From the NCBI RefSeq assembly GCF_000012325.1, contig NC_003910.7, forward strand, positions 3,596,001 through 3,660,000: a stretch of 64,000 nucleotides of DNA. Direction: 5' to 3'. This document shows, piece after piece, positions 46,207 to 55,117 of the stretch. Source of the DNA: Colwellia psychrerythraea 34H. GTDB lineage: Bacteria; Pseudomonadota; Gammaproteobacteria; Enterobacterales; Alteromonadaceae. The notes under the pieces were generated by a model. That model did no database searches. It saw only the letters and a list, made by a program, of their open reading frames with translations, and was not told the origin of the DNA. The translations under genes were made by a program, and so were the position numbers. The first letter of the stretch is position 1, and every line of letters begins with the position of its first letter.

Positions 46207-46915
46207 ATGACACCTCCGCAGTAGTTAGCTCAATTTGAGAGCTTATTTGATTGTCCTTGCAAATATTTCCATCGAGCAACTCAATAACACGCGTACCATA
46301 ATTTACATGTTCAGGTGCATGAGTCACCATAACAATGGTTGACCCTTCTTGGTTTAGTTGCTGGAGTAATTCCATTATCTGTATCGAGTTTTTTGAGTCT
46401 AAATTCCCTGTTGGTTCGTCGGCTAGAATTAGGTCTGGTTGAGTAACAATAGCGCGCGCAATAGCAACACGTTGTTGCTGTCCGCCTGATAATTTCGCGG
46501 GTAAATGGTTACGACGATGAGCAATATCAACACGATGTAATACTTCATCAACTAAACGTTTTCGTTCAGCCTTTGCCACTTTGTGATAATAAAGCGGTAA
46601 CTCTATGTTTTGCTCAACAGTTAATTCATCAATTAAATTAAAACTCTGGAAAATAAAACCGATATGTTGTTTTCTTAATTGTGCGCGCTGGCTTTCAGTT
46701 GATTGGCCTACATTGGTTTTCAAAAACGTAAACTGCCCTTGGTCGATATGGTCTAACATACCAAGTACATTAAGTAAGGTTGACTTACCGCAGCCCGACG
46801 GTCCTAATATTGACAAGAATTCGCCTTTTTTTATGGTCAAGCTCATGTCGTCAATAGCGACCGTTTCTACTTCATCGCCGATAAATGAGCGGCTGATATT
46901 ATTTAATGTGATCAT
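46199..46915 (-). CDS. ABC transporter ATPase, MacB/LolD type
   Basis: ATPase of 238 residues. Walker A GPSGCGKST, signature LSGGQQQRVAIARAI and Walker B LILADEPTGNLDS are intact, and the family Q-loop FIFQSFNLIDELT is present. It energises the adjacent FtsX-type permease. I use the ATG at 46913-46915, with AAGGAATT before it, rather than a longer frame that adds 19 residues of polar sequence. It is the second gene of adaptor-ATPase-permease. Confidence 0.93.
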   Translation of the reverse strand: MITLNNISRSFIGDEVETVAIDDMSLTIKKGEFLSILGPSGCGKSTLLNVLGMLDHIDQGQFTFLKTNVGQSTESQRAQLRKQHIGFIFQSFNLIDELTVEQNIELPLYYHKVAKAERKRLVDEVLHRVDIAHRRNHLPAKLSGGQQQRVAIARAIVTQPDLILADEPTGNLDSKNSIQIMELLQQLNQEGSTIVMVTHAPEHVNYGTRVIELLDGNICKDNQISSQIELTTAEVSCA

Positions 46916-47009
46916 AATAATTCCTTTGGGTATATGTGTATTGTTTTCGACCGACTTTTGTCGACCGACCATAGTTATTTGATTTTAAAATTCGTTTTTT
47001 TATACGTGT

Positions 47010-48275
47010 TTAGTTACTAAGATTAAGTTGCTGTGCATCAGCAAAGCTGGCGTAGGAAGAAGTGATCACGCGATCACCGGCCAGCAAACCAGAAATAACT
47101 TCAATACTTTGTGGGTTTTTTCGACCTAAACGAATAGTGCGCTTACTAGCGGTCGCACCAGAGGGGTCAACTACAAATGCCCAACTTCCAGCACTACTCT
47201 GTATAAATCCTCCATTGGCGAGTAGCAGTTTTGACTCACTTGATGACAAGTTAAACTTCATTTGTAAACTTTGACCAAGGCGTAACGTTTGAGCAATTTG
47301 TTGGCTTTGTAATTTGAAATCAACTTTAAAGGTGCCGTTATTTATACCGGGATAAACTTTACTAACGATTAACTGATAACTTTTTTGGCCTGATTCAAAA
47401 GACGCAATTTGTCCTTTGGCAACACGGCTAACATAAAACTCATCTACTTGTGCACTGACTTTATATTGGTCAATTAAATCCACTTGACCTAACCTTTCGC
47501 CATCACGTTTTGACTCACCGACTCTGGCATCTAAAAATGTTAACTGCCCAGCTTTTGGGGCTCGAATAATTAACTTATCTAAACTGGATCGAGAAATAGC
47601 GAGGTTGCTTTGTAGTGTTTGGATACTTTGTTCAAGTTGCGCTAATTGTTGGCTTTGTAATATGGCTTCTTTTTCTTGGCTTTCTTTAACTGTTTCTCGA
47701 TATTTAATTTGAAAAGCTAATTCATCTTCTACTCGTTCAAAAGCTTGTTGTGAAATTATTTTTTTTTCGATTAAGGCTTTATGGCGATTAAAATCTTTTT
47801 GTAAACGTAGTACTGAAAAATCGAGTTCAATTACATCTCGCTTAAGCGATAATTGATTTTGTTCTAATGCTAAACGTGTATTGCGCATATTATTGATTTG
47901 CTCTGACACTTCAGCTTCTCGTGCTAGAACATTCAGTTGTAAATTAGTATTACTTAATTTGAGAATTGCTTGACCTTGTTTAACCAATGCGCCTTCTTGA
48001 ACAAAAACTTCCTCAACACGCCCCCCATCAATAGTATCTATAAAAATTGTTTCTTCGGGTTGTACTAAACCACGCAAAGGTAAAAATTCAGTAAACGTTG
48101 ATTGTTTTACGGTATCTAGGACTAAGTTTTGTTTCTCAACGTTATACGTTTTTCCTGTATCAATACTTGATTTGGCAATGGTAAGTACAGCGGCTGCTAT
48201 ACAAATAGTTAACGTAAATAATAAATAGTTACGGTAGTTGGTTTTTTTTATTTTGTTGCTGATGGGCTTGTCCAT
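47010..48275 (-). CDS. periplasmic adaptor (HlyD/MacA family)
   Basis: Membrane fusion protein of 421 residues. An N-terminal membrane anchor (about 14-33) is followed by a biotinyl-lipoyl-like strand block GGRVEEVFVQEGALVKQGQAIL (shown by its ends GGRVEEVFV and VKQGQAIL), a long coiled coil (about 115-230) and a beta-barrel with GLLAGDRVITS at the end. It connects the ABC permease to an outer-membrane channel, presumably TolC-like, which is not in the window. AGGAG precedes the ATG. It is first in the exporter operon, followed by the ATPase and permease. Confidence 0.92.
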   Translation of the reverse strand: MDKPISNKIKKTNYRNYLLFTLTICIAAAVLTIAKSSIDTGKTYNVEKQNLVLDTVKQSTFTEFLPLRGLVQPEETIFIDTIDGGRVEEVFVQEGALVKQGQAILKLSNTNLQLNVLAREAEVSEQINNMRNTRLALEQNQLSLKRDVIELDFSVLRLQKDFNRHKALIEKKIISQQAFERVEDELAFQIKYRETVKESQEKEAILQSQQLAQLEQSIQTLQSNLAISRSSLDKLIIRAPKAGQLTFLDARVGESKRDGERLGQVDLIDQYKVSAQVDEFYVSRVAKGQIASFESGQKSYQLIVSKVYPGINNGTFKVDFKLQSQQIAQTLRLGQSLQMKFNLSSSESKLLLANGGFIQSSAGSWAFVVDPSGATASKRTIRLGRKNPQSIEVISGLLAGDRVITSSYASFADAQQLNLSN

Positions 48276-48472
48276 AATAACTCCTGCTTAACAATGTGGT
48301 GCCAGTGTTAAGCAAATAGCTATTAAAGAAAGGAACAAAGCGGGATAAAGAAGTGATTAGTTTGGAATAAGTTGTGACCATCTAAGTGGTCACAACTTTA
48401 TTAGCATATAAACAAAGGGTTACATTGTATTTTGTTATGTCATGTAGTTAAGTGCTTGGTGGGTATTACTCG

Positions 48473-50611
48473 TTAATTACTTTTTGTTTGCATAATATCA
48501 GCCACAGATTGTTTCAACTGAGTGAAAATAACACCTTTATCATTTATTTGATAATCAAACGATGTTGGCAATTTTTGCCATGGGGAGATCGACTTATCAG
48601 CAAACGAATAGTACTTAAGTTCTTGTATATTATTGTTAACATCAGATAAACAAACTAAGCCATTAGGTGTTAATGTTAAATTCAGCTGGCGGTTTATAAA
48701 GCCTGGGTCACAAATTAATCCTGTTGATTGAGGGGTTTGTGTTAAATCATTCAATTTCATCACTTCATTGCTTTCATCGGCTAAAAAGTAAAAGTTCTGA
48801 TTTTTGTGATCATATAGACCTCCCTGATAACCATTTGGCATGGCTGTGAGTATTTTAGTTGCGATGTTGTACTGCATTAATTGCCAATCATTATTGCGAA
48901 TAGTCGAGAATAATAAGGTGTGTTGATCCTGCCAACTGATACCGCTAATAGCTCTATTACCTAAAGCCAGTTTATTTACCTCGCCTTTATCTATATCAAC
49001 AATAACGATTTGATTGTCAGCTAAAACCATAAGTTGACTGTCATCAGGTGAAAATAACAATTGATAGAGTCTCATCGGGGCATTAAAAAATGTTAGCTGT
49101 TTACTCGTAGCGACACGCTTATTCTCAGTAGGTAATGGTGCTAAATAAACTTCTGCTGTAGTTGAACGTTTGGAAACAAAAGCATATTGACCACTATTAT
49201 TAGCAAGCGCAGGCAGATAATCCATTACCGAAGAGTTATCTAAATTCATCGACTGATTGTCTTTATTTGAGTCTTTAAAGTGAATGTCTCGGTTTATTAA
49301 ATAAGAAACAAACGTAAAATCTTGCTTGTTGTTAATACGCGAAAGTTGTTTGACCCGTGAGGTATTACTGACAACCACTGCTAATTTTTCTCCGGCCAAA
49401 TTACTTTGCCATAACTCATAAGCTGGGTGAGGAGAAGGATGCACCAGTGTCATATTGTCATGATGCCAAACGACAGCGCCCATCAAGTAAGGTAACTTTG
49501 CTCTTAGTTGCAATTTAGCTTGGGCGATATCTAGTGTATAAATACGAGTTTGAGAAGTGAACTCACTATTTAGCATGACTAAGCGTTGACCATCAGGGGA
49601 AATATCAAAAGCGTAATTTCCCTGACCACTGGTGATTGGCTGATTAATAATATCTTTTTGTTTATTAAGCAAATCGACACGAAAAATTTGATAACCATTA
49701 GCTTTTGATTGTCGGTCGTTAAAGTATAAATACTGGCCATCAGGTGAAAAAACCAAATGAGGCCAACTTTCGCCGCTACATTCTGTAATTTCTTGCCAGT
49801 TATCTTTGTTTTTAATTTCTTTTTGTTCAGCTAAAAAAATAATACAAACCTGTTTATGCTGATATAAAAAGGCAATTTTACTCTCTGTTGGCGACCATAC
49901 TGGGCGAGATAACTTTCCTCTTGGGTGACTGACACTCATTTTGGAATGATCTGACAAGTTTTCAATATTAATATAACTTGGTTTACCCCTGACTACTTTG
50001 GTATAGGCAAGTTGACTTAAATCTGGAGAGACATTTGGATGTTGTTCGTCAGCTATCTCTCTCGTTAGTGGCTTTAGCTGCTTAGTGGCAATTATTTCGA
50101 TATTCTGTTGAATTGAAAAATAAAAGGAAACTGCCACTATTAATAATGTGCAAGAGATCGCAAACAAGGAAAATAACGTTTTTGGTTTTTTGTTTTTAGT
50201 GCTATTAACTGAAGAGAAAGAAGTTGTTATCGTATTATTGTTTTCTTTGTTTGTACTTGTTTGCTCAGTCGTATTTTGCTCATTGTATTGGCATTTATCA
50301 CTGCCATTAAATTCAGTAACCATTCTATAGCCTTTACGCGGCACGGTAATGATAAATTGCGGGCTTTTAGGATCATCTCCTAATGCTTTTCTTACTTTTA
50401 CTAGGGTACGACTAATGGCATTTTCAGTCACTAACGTACCTGTCCAGACTTCATCCATTAACTCATCTTTGGTTATTATTCTTGCTGGGTTTTTACAAAA
50501 GAAGATCAATAAGTCATAAACTTTAGGTGCAAGGATAATGCTTTCACCATCACGGATCAGTAATTGATTCTGAGTATCTATCGTAATGTGATTAAATTCG
50601 AGATAACGCAA
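48473..50611 (-). CDS. CadC-like transcriptional regulator with periplasmic beta-propeller
   Basis: One-component membrane regulator of 712 residues. Residues 1-100 are an OmpR/PhoB-type winged helix (RDGESIILAPKVYDLLIFF...VTVPRKGYRM, shown by its ends). A linker follows, then one membrane helix at about 146-168. The periplasmic part (about 190-705) has repeated PDGQ/SPD motifs typical of TolB/PD40 propeller blades. It probably senses a periplasmic ligand and controls the adjacent exporter. The start codon is TTG at 50609-50611, with AGGA six bases upstream. It is upstream of the adaptor gene on the same strand, 197 bp apart. Confidence 0.88.
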   Translation of the reverse strand: MRYLEFNHITIDTQNQLLIRDGESIILAPKVYDLLIFFCKNPARIITKDELMDEVWTGTLVTENAISRTLVKVRKALGDDPKSPQFIITVPRKGYRMVTEFNGSDKCQYNEQNTTEQTSTNKENNNTITTSFSSVNSTKNKKPKTLFSLFAISCTLLIVAVSFYFSIQQNIEIIATKQLKPLTREIADEQHPNVSPDLSQLAYTKVVRGKPSYINIENLSDHSKMSVSHPRGKLSRPVWSPTESKIAFLYQHKQVCIIFLAEQKEIKNKDNWQEITECSGESWPHLVFSPDGQYLYFNDRQSKANGYQIFRVDLLNKQKDIINQPITSGQGNYAFDISPDGQRLVMLNSEFTSQTRIYTLDIAQAKLQLRAKLPYLMGAVVWHHDNMTLVHPSPHPAYELWQSNLAGEKLAVVVSNTSRVKQLSRINNKQDFTFVSYLINRDIHFKDSNKDNQSMNLDNSSVMDYLPALANNSGQYAFVSKRSTTAEVYLAPLPTENKRVATSKQLTFFNAPMRLYQLLFSPDDSQLMVLADNQIVIVDIDKGEVNKLALGNRAISGISWQDQHTLLFSTIRNNDWQLMQYNIATKILTAMPNGYQGGLYDHKNQNFYFLADESNEVMKLNDLTQTPQSTGLICDPGFINRQLNLTLTPNGLVCLSDVNNNIQELKYYSFADKSISPWQKLPTSFDYQINDKGVIFTQLKQSVADIMQTKSN

Positions 50612-50892
50612 AGTACATCCTATTAATACTGTAAATTTATTAGTTGTTATATTTTAGCTAGCATCATCATAAAGTATTTAATCAAAATAACTAATGAAAA
50701 CCTTCAAAAAGAGTCAGCTTTTTTTGAGATGGATTTAATTATAACTATATGATTTTTATGTGAAGTCATAATTAAGTCACAAGTTTTTCCTTATTAAATC
50801 CTAACTAATCCTTTTTTGTTCATTTTTTCCAGCTTAATTATCAGTACCTTTGTCATCGAAATATAAACAATGACTGTACAAGAGGATTACTA

Positions 50893-51705
50893 ATGAAAGA
50901 ATTAAAACAATATAAGTTGATACTAAAAATGCTCCTTCCACTTTGGCTTGTTTTTACTTTTGCCACCAGTTCAAATGCTAAAGGGATAAACGATAATGAG
51001 GTTAAGGGTAAGGTGCTGATCATAATTTCGAGTGATCAACATGGCTTTTGGTTGCCTGAAGTTGTTGAACCATATAAATTGTTAGAACAAGCTGAATTTG
51101 AAATCGATATTGCTAGTCCTAAAGGAGGTAAGGGAATTGCCAGTGGTAGTTCTCGTCTGTCGGGCAAGGACAGTAACTGGTTTAAGCAATCTTCGTTGCC
51201 GGAAAAACTTGAACAGTCAATTGAGCTAAAACAGGTAATATCAAGGCAATATAGAGCGGTATATTTTGCAGGTGGCGCGGGACCTATGTTTGATTTGGTT
51301 GAAAACCAAGAAGCACAAAGGGTGACTCGAGAAATATATGAAAATGGCGGTATCATTTCAGCAGATTGTCATGGTCCAGCTGCACTTATTAATGTCAAAC
51401 TATCTGATGGTTCGCGTCTTATTTCAGGAAGGAAATTAACAGCAAAAGCTAACATCGAAGAGGGACGTTGGGCTAAAAATAACTATCCTTTTTTATTAGA
51501 AGATAAAATTGTTTCGCTCGGCGGTATTTATACCTCAGCAGCTAAAGGTAAAGAACATGTAATTGTAGACGGAAGGTTGATCACAGGTCAAAATCCTGCT
51601 TCGGCCGCTCCTATGACCAAGGCATTAATCCTGCACTTAACTCCCAAAGAAAAACATCCAGCGTATGAAATTCAAAACTCATTATCTAAGGTGACAGTAA
51701 TATAA
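50893..51705 (+). CDS. exported DJ-1/PfpI-type (type 1 glutamine amidotransferase-like) protein
   Basis: Protein of 270 residues with a Sec signal peptide (about 1-33, SSNAKG). Its DJ-1/PfpI fold shows SSDQHGFWLPEVVEPY, SPKGG and the nucleophile Cys in ADCHGPAALI. Cytoplasmic relatives are glyoxalase-III or Hsp31-type enzymes, and an exported version is less common. It ends in a helix with SAAPMTKALILHL. AGAGGA precedes the ATG. It is divergent from the CadC-like regulator, 281 bp apart. Confidence 0.86.
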   Translation: MKELKQYKLILKMLLPLWLVFTFATSSNAKGINDNEVKGKVLIIISSDQHGFWLPEVVEPYKLLEQAEFEIDIASPKGGKGIASGSSRLSGKDSNWFKQSSLPEKLEQSIELKQVISRQYRAVYFAGGAGPMFDLVENQEAQRVTREIYENGGIISADCHGPAALINVKLSDGSRLISGRKLTAKANIEEGRWAKNNYPFLLEDKIVSLGGIYTSAAKGKEHVIVDGRLITGQNPASAAPMTKALILHLTPKEKHPAYEIQNSLSKVTVI

Positions 51706-52249
51706 ATATTAAGGAGTATATTCGCATAGGTATTGATGGTTCTTTTCTTTGTAGGGCCACAATCTTAGCGTTTATATTTTTGTATTTATCGACAATCAAA
51801 ATAGTTGACATATCAGGAAAAAACGCTGGATGTTACCGGAGTAAGGCAAGTTAGCTGCCAAGGTTTTATCATTGAACTTCGACATCTGAAAGCTTTAATC
51901 TATAGACTGTTTTTGCATATCATCTTTGTAATTTAACATAGCCAATTTACTGTTTGTATAAGTATGATGATGCGCTAAAAGCATATAATCTTTAACAGGA
52001 ACACTCATGAACGTTAACAGTCTGTTGATAGCGGATGTTCTCCATAGATAAAACATGAGTCTTTAATGATGACTTTCGTCAATGAGTCGTTAAGCCAGAA
52101 GCGAACTAAGCTACCATAGCCGTCAGTCAGGAAGTTGTATTGGTATGACTTAAGAGTACGCATTCTAGGGCGAATTTAATATTAGGCAAAGTCAGAACTT
52201 GAATCTGACCTTTACCTAAAAATTTTTATACTATGGTGAAGTTCAAAGA
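51706..52249. other. region without intact genes
   Basis: Apart from the TetR-like fragment at 52014-52163, no frame is convincing. A six-base-arm hairpin GTCAGA/TCTGAC lies at about 52187-52206, downstream of the S9 peptidase gene on the minus strand, without a T tract. Confidence 0.5.
52014..52163 (-). pseudogene. possible fragment of a TetR-type regulator C-terminus
   Basis: The minus-strand frame reads MRTLKSYQYNF and then LTDGYGSLVRFWLND over its first 26 codons. This resembles the ligand-domain helix of TetR-family proteins, in which a hydrophobic/Gly segment is followed by RxWL. It has no helix-turn-helix and no ribosome-binding site. It could be a decayed gene left by rearrangement; chance similarity is possible. 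Confidence 0.3.
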
Positions 52250-54166
52250 TTACAATTGTGTTTTGAAAAAGTTTAAGTACTTGTTGGATGCTTCAATACG
52301 ATTAGCTTTCTTACTAAAACCGTGGCCTTCATCATCAAACACCAAATAATCAACGTAAGTACCACCACTCCTGATGGAATCAACCATTTCATCACTTTCA
52401 ATTTTTAACACTCTAGGATCATTTTTACCTTGCACAACAAGTACAGGTTTCTTGATTTGATGACCAAAGAAAACCGGAGAAATATTATGCAATCGTTCTT
52501 TATCAGTGTTGGGATCGCCTAATTCATCATATAGTGATTTCCTAAATGCTTCCCAGTATGGAGGAATGCTTTCCAGTGTTCGCACCCAATTAGTGACGCC
52601 AAATATATTGACTCCTGCTTGAAACTCGTCTGTAAATGCCATCGCCGCCATAGTTAAATATCCGCCATAACTGCCTCCAATAACACCAATTCTGTCTTTA
52701 TCGACCCAATCCAACGATTGCAAATAATATTTGTTATAAACCACATCCTTTAAATCATGATCACCGTGTTTCTTATCATCTAAGTGAAAGAATGTTTTGC
52801 CATAGCCACTCGAACCGCGATTATTTACTTTAAAAATAGCATAGCCATTATTCACTAAATGTTGCACTAAGGCCGAATATCCCTTGCGACTTTGTCCCCC
52901 TGGACCACCATGTATAAATACTAAAGCAGGAACCTTGTTGAATTCTGCCTGTTTTGGTTTATACAAAATACCGGGGATATCTAAACCGTCAAAGCTTTTA
53001 AAGCGAACAACTTCTCCCTCCACTAAATTATCTTCGAGAATATTAGGGTTTCCTGTGTTGGTTAAACGTTTAACTCCAGTTGAACCTAATTTATGGACAT
53101 ATAAATTAGATGGTGACGTATCTGAATTAATATAAAATACTAGTTGGCTGGCATCGGCAGAAAAGTTAACCCCCCGTAAATCTCCACCTGGCAAGTTCGG
53201 TAGAGCTAATCGTAGTCTTGTTTTTAAATCAATGATTTGTAACTTAGTTTGGGCGTCTGCATTGACGCCTATCACTTGGTAGCGACCATTTTCAGAAAAG
53301 TAAGTGAACCTGACATCCCAATCAGAAGCATAATTTAGCGATTTATTTTTTGTTTTCAAGTCATAAGCCCAAGCTTGCTTAAACTCACCAAATTCATCTG
53401 TTGAATATATCAGCTGTTTGCTGTCGGGCGTAAAAGTATAGGCACTGTGCTCAATATCCCCTTGATGCTCAGTTATTAATACAGTCACAGCATTTTTCTC
53501 ATTAAGATCAGCAAGGTATAGGTCGGAATCTGCATTAGAATTGGTCTTACTCAACGCTATGTACTGACCATTAGGGCTAATACTTTCTACTGAATATCCG
53601 GCATTGTTTTGATAAACGAGTTCCCTTGAATAATCATTGGCCTGATAGAGGTATACATCAAAAAACTTGGGGTCTCTTTCGTTGGAAGCGACAAAGAACT
53701 GATTGTCATCTTCGTGCCAACCTACAAAGAAGGCTTTTAGTTTATCTCCAGGAGTTAAGTCAGTCACTTCTCCCGATAATTCCCTCACATACAAATGATC
53801 TAATTCATCACCACCTTTATCAGCGGTATAAAGAAATCGATCATCCCGAGGAAACCAACTCTTAACATAAATAGACTCAAGTGTTGAATGGGTTAACTGT
53901 ATTGGCGGTGAGCCATCAAGAGGCATTTTAAAGGCATTAAATATACCTGTTTCATCATTGCTAATCAGTACAGCACTCGCGTCAGAATTAATTGATGAGC
54001 CAAATACCGTGGTTGTTTTGAAAAACTCTTCAGCACTATAGCTCTGAAATAGAGGTTTACTTTCTTCAGTAATCGATTGTTTAACAAATTCTTTTGGTGG
54101 TGTTGAACAAGCTAAAAGTAATAATCCTGCGCAAACGGTGACAATTAATGGAGGGAGTTTTATCAT
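52250..54166 (-). CDS. S9 family prolyl oligopeptidase-like lipoprotein
   Basis: A 638-residue serine peptidase with a lipoprotein signal (lipobox LLAC at about 20, then STPP). The N-terminal half (about 30-370) is a beta-propeller with repeated SPNG/TPD blades. The C-terminal half is the alpha/beta hydrolase with the nucleophile in GGSYGGY, the Asp in QGKNDPRV and the His in DDEGHGFSK. It is expected at the periplasmic face, probably the outer membrane. The ATG at 54164-54166, with AGGA upstream, is chosen over a frame 14 codons longer. It is the last island gene before the right repeat. Confidence 0.93.
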   Translation of the reverse strand: MIKLPPLIVTVCAGLLLLACSTPPKEFVKQSITEESKPLFQSYSAEEFFKTTTVFGSSINSDASAVLISNDETGIFNAFKMPLDGSPPIQLTHSTLESIYVKSWFPRDDRFLYTADKGGDELDHLYVRELSGEVTDLTPGDKLKAFFVGWHEDDNQFFVASNERDPKFFDVYLYQANDYSRELVYQNNAGYSVESISPNGQYIALSKTNSNADSDLYLADLNEKNAVTVLITEHQGDIEHSAYTFTPDSKQLIYSTDEFGEFKQAWAYDLKTKNKSLNYASDWDVRFTYFSENGRYQVIGVNADAQTKLQIIDLKTRLRLALPNLPGGDLRGVNFSADASQLVFYINSDTSPSNLYVHKLGSTGVKRLTNTGNPNILEDNLVEGEVVRFKSFDGLDIPGILYKPKQAEFNKVPALVFIHGGPGGQSRKGYSALVQHLVNNGYAIFKVNNRGSSGYGKTFFHLDDKKHGDHDLKDVVYNKYYLQSLDWVDKDRIGVIGGSYGGYLTMAAMAFTDEFQAGVNIFGVTNWVRTLESIPPYWEAFRKSLYDELGDPNTDKERLHNISPVFFGHQIKKPVLVVQGKNDPRVLKIESDEMVDSIRSGGTYVDYLVFDDEGHGFSKKANRIEASNKYLNFFKTQL

Positions 54167-54840
54167 GCGTGAATTCCTTTTATAGTTATTATAGCTCTGA
54201 GTTATCAACGCTATCAGTGGCGTATTTATTCTCCGGCGTCAGTATAGTGTATAAAAATCAACAGCGTTAAATTAAGTGAATAAAAAACAGACATAATTGA
54301 GACTTTCAAACTTTTAAGAGCATGTTCAAATTCATAAGTACCTCTCCCCTTACTTCAGGTGAATTTTATACATTGCGTCAACTCGGCATAAGTAAAAAGT
54401 TAACTCGATTAGAGTTCTTATAGTCTGGTCTTGTAATAGACAGAGTTTGTCTACTTAGGTGGAGAATGTCCATTTAGCATGCAAATATGAAACACCAACA
54501 GAGAAATTTAACTTGTGTGTTGCATTCACCATTTGAACTCAAGGCACAAAGGGAACCTTAGCACCTATAAATATTAGAGATAAAACCAAACCGATTTTGG
54601 GAATTGGTTTTATCCTCACTGATGCCCAAACCTGATCTAAAGTTTAAGGTCACCAAATTGGCCTTAATGTATCGCTTTTCTATCGATGCTTGAAAATATG
54701 CATCCCATCTACTTTAGAGTACGAAAGCGCTATAGAAATGTAGGAGGTTCATTCACTTTTTATTCACTTTTCATACTTGAGTACTAAATTTAGCTTGGCG
54801 ATAGTAAATATCAAGATGAGTGCCTAAAGTGATTATAGGT
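54167..54840. other. gene-free region before the right island repeat
   Basis: No intact gene. There is a hairpin with 11-base arms (GATAAAACCAA at 54579-54589 and its complement at 54604-54614). A short frame from about 54487 (MKHQQRNLTCVLHS...) is not recognisable. Confidence 0.5.
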
Positions 54841-54940
54841 CTCAACTTAAATGGCAGTCTTTCATGTTGGCTATTTCCTAAGAACTTGAGTTCGAGGAAA
54901 GTCAAATGCTTGAGATTCTCCAGATAAGTGGCAATGTCCA
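54841..54940 (+). repeat. right 100-bp flanking inverted repeat
   Basis: Inner end CTCAACTTAAATGGCAG, outer end AATGTCCA. Its inverted partner is at 32231-32330, and together they bracket the putative island. It is followed by 177 bp of ordinary leader before nhaD. Confidence 0.65.
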
Positions 54941-55117
54941 AAATGAAAAGAACAGCCTCCCCTAAGCTTGTTATAAATCAAATTGATAGCTGTTATCAAC
55001 CAAATTAATAGAAATCAACGGCTTTTTTGTGTCATTAAGTACAAAATTTGTTAGACTTCACGCCGAATAATAATCGCTAAATCCGCATATAACTTTACAG
55101 TCCATTTAGAGAGTAAC

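Larger units (their letters stand above)
32231..54940. mobile_element. putative genomic island between fadR and nhaD-dsbB
   Basis: The stretch splits the spoVR-fadR-nha-dsbB order that is contiguous in E. coli. It is bounded by inverted 100-bp repeats of about 80% identity (32231-32330 and 54841-54940) whose TGGACAT ends face outward. Its genes are all accessory (efflux, hydrolases, small-molecule enzymes, LysR and CadC-like regulators). Gene spacing is wider than in the flanks, with several 380-600 bp gaps and three copies of a private repeat. No integrase or transposase gene remains. Limits and mechanism are inferred. Confidence 0.55.
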
